Virus record (IMG/VR): IMGVR_UViG_3300024999_000141 | Coordinates: 1-53,648 of that record | From: a virus | Length of the DNA: 53,648 nt | Direction: 5' to 3' (one strand) | Shown: positions 1 to 7,085 of the stretch, piece after piece | Layout: the number at the start of each line of letters is the position of its first letter | How positions within the stretch are numbered: the first letter of the stretch is position 1 | Program-made: the position numbers and the translations under genes | Notes under the pieces: model-generated | The model's database searches: none | The model's input: only the letters and a program-made list of their open reading frames with translations | What the model was told of the DNA's origin: nothing

Positions 1-127
1 GTCCTAGCGCCCGGGCCGCGAGGACCTCATCCTGCGTCGCCAAGCCGGCATCGCGCTGGACGACAGCGATCGCCCAGGCATCCCAGGCGTCGCGAACGAA
101 GACCTGGCGTTCGGCAGGCTCGCTCAT
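1..127 (-). CDS. Partial hypothetical protein, C-terminus beyond the left edge
   Basis: The first 42 codons are present: the protein starts MSEPAERQVFVRDAWDAW and runs off the left edge. The ATG overlaps the TGA of the VRR-NUC gene (ATGA), so it continues the minus-strand early operon. The visible part is acidic and helical in composition and has no motif I recognise. On a circular genome, transcription would continue from here toward the terminase, which is not in the window. Confidence 0.6.
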   Translation of the reverse strand, partial: MSEPAERQVFVRDAWDAWAIAVVQRDAGLATQDEVLAARALG

Positions 128-549
128 CGCACCACCCCCCACCGCCGCAGGTGCGCCAACACCTCCGCCAGCGACGTCGCCAGGCACCCTCGGGTGCCCC
201 ATGCCCGCAGCCAGGTCTCCTGCTCGTGCCGCAGCCGTCCCGTGCCATCGGGGCGTTTGAGCTCGACGCCGATCACCAGGTCGGGCCGGACGCCGATCAC
301 CAGGTCGGGCAGCCCCGGGCGCTCCCTGTCGCGTTCCCGCGGCGCCCGGTCCGGCCGGTGGTACCAGCAGAGCAGCGCGCCCGACGCCACGAGCTCGTCG
401 AGTACTCGGGTCACCTCGGCGAGAAGATCGCGCTCCCAGCGCGCCGCACCCTCGGCCCGCACCAACTCGTCGATGGTGCGACGGCCCCGCCGCGGCGCCT
501 GCTGCTCGAGCAGCTCCGGCCGCACACCACCCCAACCGCCGGTGGCCAT
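124..549 (-). CDS. VRR-NUC domain nuclease
   Basis: A 141-residue protein with the VRR-NUC (PD-(D/E)XK) signature in its C-terminal half: GLPDLVIGV, then GVELKRPDG, then a basic/aromatic helix around RHEQETWLRAWG. The PD...E-x-K spacing is normal for the family. Phage VRR-NUC proteins are thought to act on branched or replicating DNA. The start was chosen because ATG 549 overlaps the upstream stop as TGATG. Odd point: an 8-residue unit (PDLVIGV plus R or E) is exactly duplicated at DNA level across the active-site strands. The first half of the protein is unassigned. Confidence 0.8.
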   Translation of the reverse strand: MATGGWGGVRPELLEQQAPRRGRRTIDELVRAEGAARWERDLLAEVTRVLDELVASGALLCWYHRPDRAPRERDRERPGLPDLVIGVRPDLVIGVELKRPDGTGRLRHEQETWLRAWGTRGCLATSLAEVLAHLRRWGVVR

Positions 550-848
550 CAGGCTGCCCTCCGTTCGTACCGCCGGCCGAGCACCCACCCGCCGGGCCGA
601 TGTTCGACGCGCAGCTGCCGCCCGTCGCTGCCCCGGTGACGCCTCTCGGTCCCGACCTGGCGCTCGACCAGGCCGCCCCGCTCCAGCTCGCGCAGGATAC
701 CGCCGAGGACGCAGCGCCAGCGGCTGCTGCAGCGCGCCCGCAGGTCGAGCTGCGCCTCGAGGTGGCGCGCCTCCACCGGGAGGCCGTCGCAGGCCTGCCG
801 CAGGGCCACGGCATCGAGGACCTCGCCGGCAGTGAGGGGGTGGTGCAT
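549..848 (-). CDS. Small winged-helix-like protein
   Basis: A 99-residue basic protein. The arrangement (TAGEVLDAVALRQACDGL, a helix RCVLGGILRELERGGLVERQV, then a beta-rich VEHRPGGWVLGRRY) looks like a winged helix-turn-helix, in which the 'LRELERGGLVER' segment is typical of a recognition helix and wing. It sits between the helicase loader and the VRR-NUC gene and is coupled to both by TGATG junctions. A DNA-binding replication accessory or regulator is an inference only. Confidence 0.6.
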   Translation of the reverse strand: MHHPLTAGEVLDAVALRQACDGLPVEARHLEAQLDLRARCSSRWRCVLGGILRELERGGLVERQVGTERRHRGSDGRQLRVEHRPGGWVLGRRYERRAA

Positions 849-1702
849 CAGTCCTCGCCCCTGTCGTCCGGAGTCTGCTCCGACTGCATCTCGGCCCGCA
901 TCTGCTCCGCCTTCGCCTCGTCGTACGTGCCGCAGCGGCGGTCGCCGGGGTACCAGCAGCGGACGTCCAGCCCCGTCAGCGCCTCGAGGCGGGAGAGCAC
1001 GCGCCCCGGCTTCACCGGGTCGGTGGTCATCCAGGCCTTGCGGGCGAAGGCCAGCCCGGCGGCCCGGTCCAGGTTCGCCGTGACGATAACCGGCCGCCTG
1101 GCGTTCCACCGGGCGTCAAGCACCGCCAGCAGCTCGTCGAGCTCCTGCCGGTTGGGCGTGTGGGCCAGCACGTCGTCGAGCAGCAAGGCCTGCACCGAGC
1201 TCAGCGCACCGACGGCCTTCTGGTGCTCGGCCAGCTGGCGGGAGAAGTGCAGCGCCGCCAGCGTCGAGCACATCCGTTGCAGCGAGCAGGCAGCCACGCT
1301 GACCCCCTGGTCGAGCAGCCTGCGCCCCAGCCGCCCCAGGATGGTCGACTTGCCTGAGCCGCAGTCGCCGTGCATCCACGCCCCCGGCCCGCCCGGGGTC
1401 CAGGTGCGGGCCCAGAAGATCGCCTCGCTGCTCCACTCGTCGGCCTTGATCTCGGGCTGCTCCAACAGCGCGGCGTCGTGCACCCGCCCCAGCCGCTGCT
1501 GCAGGTCCACCAGCTCGGCGGCGCGCTCCCGCTGGCGCTTCTCGTCCTCGGCCGCCGCCAGGCCGGCGTCGCAGGCAGCGCACACCCACCGCTGCGGGGG
1601 CTCCAGGGGCCCGCTGCAGCGGTAGCAGCGGCTCCTGGGCGCAGCGAAGCGGCTCAGGCCGATCTCGGCGGCGAGAAGGGTGGGCGTGGCGTCGACGGAC
1701 AT
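848..1702 (-). CDS. DnaC-like helicase loader ATPase with N-terminal zinc finger
   Basis: This 284-residue AAA+ protein would load the replicative helicase at the phage origin, the role of lambda P or DnaC. Walker A is GDCGSGKST (residues 112-120), Walker B is ALLLDDV (172-178), and PVIVTANLD fits sensor I. The N-terminus has a CxxC...CxxC zinc knuckle (Cys26, 29, 41, 44), as in primosomal loaders that bind ssDNA or helicase. It lies directly downstream of the initiator-like gene with the iteron array, the same initiator-loader order as lambda O-P. Family assignment is firm; the partner helicase is not in the window. Confidence 0.88.
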   Translation of the reverse strand: MSVDATPTLLAAEIGLSRFAAPRSRCYRCSGPLEPPQRWVCAACDAGLAAAEDEKRQRERAAELVDLQQRLGRVHDAALLEQPEIKADEWSSEAIFWARTWTPGGPGAWMHGDCGSGKSTILGRLGRRLLDQGVSVAACSLQRMCSTLAALHFSRQLAEHQKAVGALSSVQALLLDDVLAHTPNRQELDELLAVLDARWNARRPVIVTANLDRAAGLAFARKAWMTTDPVKPGRVLSRLEALTGLDVRCWYPGDRRCGTYDEAKAEQMRAEMQSEQTPDDRGED

Positions 1703-1720
1703 CGGTTCCTCCCCGGGCGC

Positions 1721-2920
1721 TCAGAACGTCTCGAACTCGGATCCGGCAGGCGGCGTAAGCCGGGGCGGGGAACGCTGCGATGGGCCGGGGCGCGGCACGG
1801 GCGATGGCTGCGGGGTGCCGTTGTGGCCGTCCCGCAGCCGGTTGGCCGTGCGGATGCCCATGCCCCGGCCGTAGGTCAGCGTGTCGTGCTCGACCTGGCC
1901 CGCCTCGTCGGGCGTCAGACCGGTCAGGTCCACGCCGTCCAGCCATGGCCTGTCCCCGGCCGTAGCATCCCCCACCCGGTCGTACCGGCCGTTCTCGATG
2001 CGCTCCCGGCCATGCCGGCTGAGCACCCAGCCGATGTCGGGGGGCCATTTGGTCCGGAAGAACTCCGAGGCCGCCACCCGCCGCAGCAGCGCCTCGGTCT
2101 CCCGCAGGTCGCCGGCGGCTTTGGCGACCAGCGCCGCGGTCGGCGCCGACCACGCCCCGGGCTTCACGTCGGGAAACTTCAGCGGCACGAGGATGCGCCG
2201 CCAGAGCTCCACAACCGGGGCAGCCCGGGCGAGCTGCTCGGCCTCGCTCGGGACGGCCCGCTTGCGCCGCGGCGAAGGCTCGGCAACCGGGTCGCTCTCC
2301 GGCGGTCGGGTGGCCTGTTGGCCCAATGGGTCAGCCGACGGGAGATCGGGTTCACCCCCCTCGGGCAACGAGGGGGGAGGGGGGGTGTTCTTGTCCTGTC
2401 CTGTATTGTCCTGTCCTGTCCTGTCAGTCGTTACTCGCGTTACGGCGCGTTGCTCGCCGTTACTCGCGTTACGTAACGTTACGGGCGCGTTACTCGGCGT
2501 TACGTCGACGGGCGCTGCGTCACCGTCCGTTACGTCACGGCTCGTAACGGCTCGTAACGGCGGCGCCACCTCCGGCCGCTTCTTGTCGCGGTAGGCCTGC
2601 TGGCGCGTCGCGTTCGTCGAGTCCTCCTGGTACTTGGTCCACCCGGGAAGCCGCACGCCGTCCTCGGTCACGACGACCAACCCAGCGGTGACCAGCGCCT
2701 GGAGCGCCTCTTCGAAGATCCCGGAAAACTGCCCGGGGTCGAACAGCGCGCGCCGGGCGAGGTGCTTGCCGGTGACGTGCTTGGCCGACACCGCGCCGCC
2801 GGCGGCCTGCTCCTTGGCGATCCGCAGCAGCGTAGTGAAGGCCACCAGCCCCCACGGCCCGGCGTCGAGCACGTCGGGGTGGGTGTCGATCGACGAATCC
2901 AGCCTGACCCAGCCAGCCAT
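1721..2920 (-). CDS. Replication initiator-like protein (lambda O position)
   Basis: A 399-residue protein. Residues 1-110 (MAGWVRLDSSIDTHPD..., then GLVVVTEDGVRLPGW) look like the N-terminal winged helix of phage replisome-organiser/DnaD-type proteins. Residues about 115-200 are a low-complexity Thr/Asp/Asn-rich linker whose DNA is the CGTTAC iteron array. Residues 210-330 are helical (ELWRRILVPLKFP...) and the tail is Pro-rich. The ATG at 2920 overlaps the upstream TGA. An origin inside the initiator gene next to a DnaC-like loader copies the lambda O/ori/P design. The initiator role rests on context and weak N-terminal similarity. Confidence 0.7.
   Translation of the reverse strand: MAGWVRLDSSIDTHPDVLDAGPWGLVAFTTLLRIAKEQAAGGAVSAKHVTGKHLARRALFDPGQFSGIFEEALQALVTAGLVVVTEDGVRLPGWTKYQEDSTNATRQQAYRDKKRPEVAPPLRAVTSRDVTDGDAAPVDVTPSNAPVTLRNASNGEQRAVTRVTTDRTGQDNTGQDKNTPPPPSLPEGGEPDLPSADPLGQQATRPPESDPVAEPSPRRKRAVPSEAEQLARAAPVVELWRRILVPLKFPDVKPGAWSAPTAALVAKAAGDLRETEALLRRVAASEFFRTKWPPDIGWVLSRHGRERIENGRYDRVGDATAGDRPWLDGVDLTGLTPDEAGQVEHDTLTYGRGMGIRTANRLRDGHNGTPQPSPVPRPGPSQRSPPRLTPPAGSEFETF
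2392..2559. other. Candidate replication origin: phased CGTTAC iterons and TGTCC tandem repeat
   Basis: Inside the initiator gene, CGTTAC occurs in the plus orientation at 2429, 2438, 2458, 2467, 2477, 2488, 2498 and 2528, and as GTAACG at 2473, 2544 and 2554. That is eleven copies in 131 bp, with spacings mostly of 9-11 or about 20 bases (helical phasing). Many belong to a unit like GCGTTACTCG. A seven-unit tandem 5-mer (TGTCC/TGTAT/TGTCA, 2392-2426) abuts one side. The encoded protein is a low-complexity linker here, so the DNA rather than the peptide appears to be under selection. Confidence 0.65.
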
Positions 2921-3360
2921 CAGCGGTTCTCCTCTGTTCGGTTGCGTCCGGCGCGCCGAGCCTCGCCGCAGGGGTCGCAGAACATCCGCAGGTGATGCAC
3001 CGCCTGCGGGCACTGGTAGGTTGCGCCGCACTCGGTGCAGACCTGATCGACGAGGGTGGTCATCCGATGCCGCCGCCAGCAGGCGAGCTCCGCGTAGAGG
3101 TTGCACTCGCGCCGGACACGGCGGCCGCAGCCGCAGCGGCAGAAGGGCAGGGGCACGCCCTCGCCTTCGCCCTCGGCGCGCTGGCGTCCCGCCCCGCAGT
3201 CGACGCACTTCACCGTGTCCGCCCGCCCCACGCCCAGCCAGAAATTGGCCTCGCCGCAGCGGCCCCTCCAGCGCGCGACGCAGGCCCTCGGGGTCAGGCG
3301 AGCGCCGTAGGGCTCGCAGACCACGAGCGGGAGCGGAGTGGCGGGGTGGGCCTGATTCAC
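2920..3360 (-). CDS. Multi-zinc-ribbon protein
   Basis: 146 residues with at least four Cys clusters: KCVDCG, FCRCGCGRRVRREC, CTECGATYQC and CDPCGEARRAG, plus His residues near the last two. These should bind two or three zinc ions. The CxCGC-x2-V-R knuckle recurs in the gene at 5466-7085. The GTG at 3360 overlaps the TGA of the upstream methyltransferase (GTGA); a second GTG lies one codon upstream. No enzymatic motif is visible; DNA or RNA binding is likely but unproven. Confidence 0.65.
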   Translation of the reverse strand: MNQAHPATPLPLVVCEPYGARLTPRACVARWRGRCGEANFWLGVGRADTVKCVDCGAGRQRAEGEGEGVPLPFCRCGCGRRVRRECNLYAELACWRRHRMTTLVDQVCTECGATYQCPQAVHHLRMFCDPCGEARRAGRNRTEENR

Positions 3361-4022
3361 CACTCCACCTCCAGCAGCTCCATGCGCGTCGTCTCCACGG
3401 GCACCGCCGCGGCCCACTGCCACCATCCCCAGACCCGTCCGTCCGTCCCGTTGTCGCCGGAGAACGAGGGGCGCCTCGGGCTCGGCCGGTACCACTGCGG
3501 CTTGTGCTCGCCCCACCAGGCCGCCCGCTCCGAGGTCATGAGCATGCCGGCGTGCCCCAGCGCGTGGACCACGCCGCCGCGACTGGCCAGGGCGAGGCAG
3601 AGCGTCACCCACTCGATCCAGACGTGGCGGTCGCCGTTCTTCTTGGGCGGGTTGGTCAGCACGACGTCCCAACGCCGGCCGGCCTCCAGTTGCGCAGGCC
3701 CCCACTCGAGGAAGTCCGCCTCGACGCGCTCCCAGCGCTCCGGCAGCGCAGCGCAGCGGTCGTGGTGCAGCTCGACGCAGGTGATCCGGGGAAGGGCGAG
3801 GCCCCGCTCCGTGGTGAGCACCTCCGCCTCGTCAGCCAGCACGCCCAGCCCGGCGCCGGCGTCGAGTACGCTGCAGGCGCCGAGGTTGTACGGCACCGCG
3901 GCGGGCGCGCGCAGGATGGCCCGGGCCAGCCAAGGGGGCGTCGGCCAGAAGTCGAGGTCGAGACGCCGATCCGTGGTGCGATCGAACTCCGGCAGCAGGC
4001 CGAGCTGGGCGGCGCAGGTCAT
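3357..4022 (-). CDS. N6-adenine-type DNA methyltransferase
   Basis: A 221-residue class I SAM-dependent methyltransferase. Motif I is SVLDAGAGLGVLADEA (about residues 51-66), the acidic ribose contact is CVELHHDRC (82-90), and the catalytic loop is LTNPPKKN (122-129), an NPPY-type motif with Lys in place of the aromatic residue. The DFWPTPPWLARAIL opening is typical of phage-encoded adenine methyltransferases. It is the first of three adenine-type methyltransferases in this early operon and probably protects phage DNA from host restriction. The missing NPP-aromatic residue leaves activity open. Confidence 0.78.
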   Translation of the reverse strand: MTCAAQLGLLPEFDRTTDRRLDLDFWPTPPWLARAILRAPAAVPYNLGACSVLDAGAGLGVLADEAEVLTTERGLALPRITCVELHHDRCAALPERWERVEADFLEWGPAQLEAGRRWDVVLTNPPKKNGDRHVWIEWVTLCLALASRGGVVHALGHAGMLMTSERAAWWGEHKPQWYRPSPRRPSFSGDNGTDGRVWGWWQWAAAVPVETTRMELLEVEW

Positions 4023-4117
4023 CGCGCCCGCCGCGGCCGCTCCCACTTGAACACCCAGCACTCGACCCCGGGGCGGCGCGCTGCGCGCTCCGGGTAGGTC
4101 GCCTCCGCCAGTCGCAA
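4019..4117 (-). CDS. Possible 32-codon ORF
   Basis: Between the genes ending at 4157 and starting at 4022, one frame reads RLAEATYPERAARRPGV followed by ECWVFKWERPRRAR and ends in an ATGA overlap with the methyltransferase start, like the other junctions here. The only conventional start seen is TTG at 4117, without a clear ribosome site. It could also be the end of a slightly longer frame with a non-standard start. Weakly supported. Confidence 0.3.
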   Translation of the reverse strand: MRLAEATYPERAARRPGVECWVFKWERPRRAR

Positions 4118-4156
4118 GGCGGCGTGGAGGGGAAGCCGCAGACGGGGTTGTCGTCG

Positions 4157-4591
4157 TCAAGGCTCGATCTCCCTGGCGAGCCACCCGGGCGCCGGCAGCT
4201 GCGGTGTCTCGGGCTTCGCCGGCGAGGGCTGCCGCAGCACGGCAAGGGCCTCGCGCAGCGCCGACAGCGGGGCCTCGGGCCGGAAGGTGGCGTTGTAGAT
4301 CAGCCCGGCGAGCCGCCGGCGCTCCGCGGCGTCGGCTCGCTCCTGCTCGGCCTCCGGGCTGTCCGGGCGGATCGTCACCCGGCCCCAGGGGATGATGTCA
4401 CCGACCCGCACACCGTTCTTCCGGTAGTACTGGGTGCCGTTGCGGAGGATGAGCCGGCTCGGCGTCAGGCCGATGATCACCTGCTGCTCGAGCCACCCGT
4501 CGGCCCACACCGCCATCCCTTCGGTCCACGGGAACAGGTCGGGCTCCGGGGCGCTCCTGGCGGGGCGAGGCAGGGAGTACAGCGGGCTCAC
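4157..4591 (-). CDS. Hypothetical protein
   Basis: 144 residues starting at GTG 4591, which overlaps the TGA of the DHH gene (GTGA). The centre (VWADGWLEQQVIIGLTPSRL, then RNGTQYYRKNGVRVGD) looks like a compact beta-rich fold, followed by a Glu/Arg-rich helix (PEAEQERADAAERRRLAGL). I recognise no catalytic motif. It is one gene of a tightly coupled early operon. Confidence 0.65.
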   Translation of the reverse strand: MSPLYSLPRPARSAPEPDLFPWTEGMAVWADGWLEQQVIIGLTPSRLILRNGTQYYRKNGVRVGDIIPWGRVTIRPDSPEAEQERADAAERRRLAGLIYNATFRPEAPLSALREALAVLRQPSPAKPETPQLPAPGWLAREIEP

Positions 4592-5457
4592 GGGATCACC
4601 CCCGCCAGCTTGTGCAGGATCTCCGCCTCGATGACGTTGCAGGTCCACCCGGCCGCGCTCGGGTGGCCGCCACCCCCGCGAACCCGGGCGAGCTCGCCGA
4701 CGTCCACCCCGCCCTTGCGCGCCCGGAGGCTGTTCGTCACCTGCGGCCGCCCCTGCCGCGTCGTGACGCACCAAAGCCACACCACCCGGCCGTCGGAGGC
4801 CAGCGCATCGGCGATCTCGTTGAAGTCGCTGCTGGCGTTGACCGCCAGCACCTGGTGGCCGTCGAGCTGCAGAGCCACGGCCTGGCGCGCCGCGTAGGCG
4901 ACCCGCCGCTCCTGCGCGGCGAGGATGGCCTGACCGGCCTCGACCGTCGCCCGCAGCAGCTCCGGCGCGCCCGCCAGCAGCCCCAGCCAGTGACCCCAGA
5001 GCGCGCCCTCCCGGTAGGCCGCCGCTTCCACCGCCGCTGCAAGCGCGCGGGTCTCCGAGAGCACGTGCACCCAGCGGTCGTGGTCGTCCGCAGCTTCGAC
5101 GATGGCCGGGACCGGGCCCCAGGGGTGGAACATCTTCCACGTCAGCCACGCGGCGCAGTGGTGCGCGGCGCGCTCGCCGTACACCTGCAGCTCGGACCGC
5201 ACGCTCTCGGGGTGGTGGTCGACCCAGATCAGGGTCTTCGCCGCCGCCAGCAGGTCAGCCATCACCTCGGCAGGCCAGCCGAAGTCCAGCACGTAGACGC
5301 AGCGGCCGCGCGCCTCCTCGACCGGGCAGGCGTCGCCGTAGCGGTAGTGGCGCACCTCCGGCGTGTCCCCCGCCTGCTGCAGCTCCAGCCGGGTGATCGC
5401 CCCGGCGAGCCAGCCGTCGAAATCCGTGTGGGTCAAGATCAGGGGCGCGGTGTTCAT
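4588..5457 (-). CDS. DHH/DHHA1 family phosphoesterase
   Basis: 289 residues with a complete DHH signature: HTDFDG (motif I), YVLDFGWP (II), WVDHHPES (III, the DHH triad), EAADDHDRW (IV), and a C-terminal DHHA1 glycine loop, RGGGGHPSAAG. DHH-DHHA1 enzymes are Mn-dependent phosphodiesterases that cleave short oligonucleotides (NrnA), cyclic dinucleotides (GdpP, PDE2) or ssDNA (RecJ). The small size and lack of extra domains fit an NrnA/PDE2-like hydrolase better than RecJ. The phage could use it to recycle nucleotides or to remove a signalling nucleotide; the substrate cannot be told from sequence. Confidence 0.85.
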   Translation of the reverse strand: MNTAPLILTHTDFDGWLAGAITRLELQQAGDTPEVRHYRYGDACPVEEARGRCVYVLDFGWPAEVMADLLAAAKTLIWVDHHPESVRSELQVYGERAAHHCAAWLTWKMFHPWGPVPAIVEAADDHDRWVHVLSETRALAAAVEAAAYREGALWGHWLGLLAGAPELLRATVEAGQAILAAQERRVAYAARQAVALQLDGHQVLAVNASSDFNEIADALASDGRVVWLWCVTTRQGRPQVTNSLRARKGGVDVGELARVRGGGGHPSAAGWTCNVIEAEILHKLAGVIP

Positions 5458-5465
5458 GGTCTCCC

Positions 5466-7085
5466 TCAGGCCGCGGCCGGCAGGCCGAGCAGCACCCGGG
5501 CGCTCTGGATCGAGTACAGGGCGCAGCGCTGCAGGTACGCCGAGGGCAGGTGCTCGGGGTCGGGGAGCTTGTACGCTTCCGCTGAGTCGGGGGAGATCGG
5601 GAGGCCGTGGCGCAGGCGCTCGCACTCCGCCTTGTAGCCGTCGGCAGTGCCGCGGGCGCGGGCCAGGTCGATGCGGCCGAGGTCGCGCTCCTTGCCCAGG
5701 CGCTCGATGAAGGCAGAGAAGGTCTCGCCCTCCTCGGCGCCGAGTCGCCGGCGGAGGTCCAGGGCTTTGTCCTGCTGATCCTGGAGCACGGCGGCGAGGT
5801 CGTTGCGCTCCGCCAGCCGCTCCTCGGCCAGAGCGGTGGCCTCTGCCACGTGGGCCCGCCCTTCGCTCACTTCGGCCCGCAGGGCGGCCGCCTCCCGCAC
5901 CTGGTCATCGAAGCGCTCGACCAGCTCCTCCCGAGACGCCCTCACTGCGGCCAGCTCCTCCCGCAGCTGCCGCACCTCGGCGGCGACCGCAGGCGCCACC
6001 TCGGCGTCCACGGTCGGCGCCCGCCCCATCTGCAGCCGCCCGCAGGCCTTCGCCCACGGCTCCAGGTCGGGGTGCCCGGCCGTGCCGAGGTGCTGCTCGA
6101 TCAGAATGGCCAGCACGTGGCCCGCGGCGAGGACCTCCTCCACTGGGTCGCGCCGGTCCCGCTGCAGCAGCTCGGCGACGCTCTGGCGCGCTGCGGCCAG
6201 CTCCTCGCCGATGGGGGTGAACGGACCGCCGGCCAAGTCGGCGCCGCCGCGCTCCGGCGGCACGGGCACCAGCTCCGGATCACCTCCGGTGCGCGGTCCA
6301 TCCTGGCCGAGTTCAACCGACCTCGCCTCGGCTTCGCAGCCACCGCAGAAGGAGGTGCCCTCGTCACCGGACACGACCGCGGTGCTCGGGTGCCCGCAGC
6401 CCATCGGCTCGGCGGTGACCGGCTGCTCGGCGGGCGCAGCGGCGGCCGCCCGGCCCTGAAACTTCGTCGGCTTGTTCCGCGTGCGCCCGGCCCAGTAGTC
6501 GCGGCCGCAGCGGGCGGTGGCGTACTTGGTCGGTCCGCCCCGTCCGCTCGTCGCCCGCACCGGCTTGCCGCACCCGCACTGGCAGAGGGGGCGCGTCTGG
6601 GGCGCAGCGCTCAAGGTGGTCTCGCTCATGGTCGCCTCCACTTCGCCCTCGCTCTCGTTGCAGTCGTTGTTCGCTTCAGCCTCACCCACGGCATATTTTC
6701 CGGCATCTTCTGCAGACCGATCGCCCTCGCCCTCGCCCTCGCCCTCGCCCTCGCCCTCGCGGCGAGTGGAGATCACGCCCTCGATGCACGAGAGCTCCCA
6801 GCTGCGATCGCTGCCGAGCTCGCACACGCCCTCTCCACTGCCCGGGCGCCCCTCCCAGCAGAGCGGGTCTCCGTCGCGGCGCGACGAGGCGCAGGCCCGC
6901 AGGCGGAGGTGGCCGCGGCCGCGCCCGCAGAGCACGCGGCGGTTGGGGTCGCCGGCAGCCAGGCACCGCTGGCCCTCGCCGCGGCTCCAGCCCCCGTCGC
7001 TCAGCAGGTCGAGGACGGCCTGGAGTGCAGCGATGTCGTCGGAAGTGACCGGCTCCTGGACATCATCACGGAGGACGGTGCTCAT
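5466..7085 (-). CDS. Zinc-finger and coiled-coil protein with repetitive linker
   Basis: 539 codons in one open frame. Residues 1-107 have scattered Cys. Residues 110-122 are a Gly-Glu repeat encoded by a GGCGAG-type hexanucleotide array (about 6727-6762). Residues 153-200 carry a CQCGCGKPV...CGRDYW zinc knuckle like that in the 2920-3360 protein. Residues 350-500 are a long Glu/Arg/Ala-rich coiled coil. An internal ATG at 6629 has a good GGAGG site upstream, so a shorter 387-residue product is plausible. The first ATG overlaps the GIY-YIG stop. Function unknown; it resembles structural or scaffold-like phage early proteins. Confidence 0.6.
   Translation of the reverse strand: MSTVLRDDVQEPVTSDDIAALQAVLDLLSDGGWSRGEGQRCLAAGDPNRRVLCGRGRGHLRLRACASSRRDGDPLCWEGRPGSGEGVCELGSDRSWELSCIEGVISTRREGEGEGEGEGEGDRSAEDAGKYAVGEAEANNDCNESEGEVEATMSETTLSAAPQTRPLCQCGCGKPVRATSGRGGPTKYATARCGRDYWAGRTRNKPTKFQGRAAAAAPAEQPVTAEPMGCGHPSTAVVSGDEGTSFCGGCEAEARSVELGQDGPRTGGDPELVPVPPERGGADLAGGPFTPIGEELAAARQSVAELLQRDRRDPVEEVLAAGHVLAILIEQHLGTAGHPDLEPWAKACGRLQMGRAPTVDAEVAPAVAAEVRQLREELAAVRASREELVERFDDQVREAAALRAEVSEGRAHVAEATALAEERLAERNDLAAVLQDQQDKALDLRRRLGAEEGETFSAFIERLGKERDLGRIDLARARGTADGYKAECERLRHGLPISPDSAEAYKLPDPEHLPSAYLQRCALYSIQSARVLLGLPAAA

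Noticed and set aside
6727-6762. Possible CRISPR or microsatellite array
   Set aside because: Short hexanucleotide repeats without spacers that stay in frame within a coding region.
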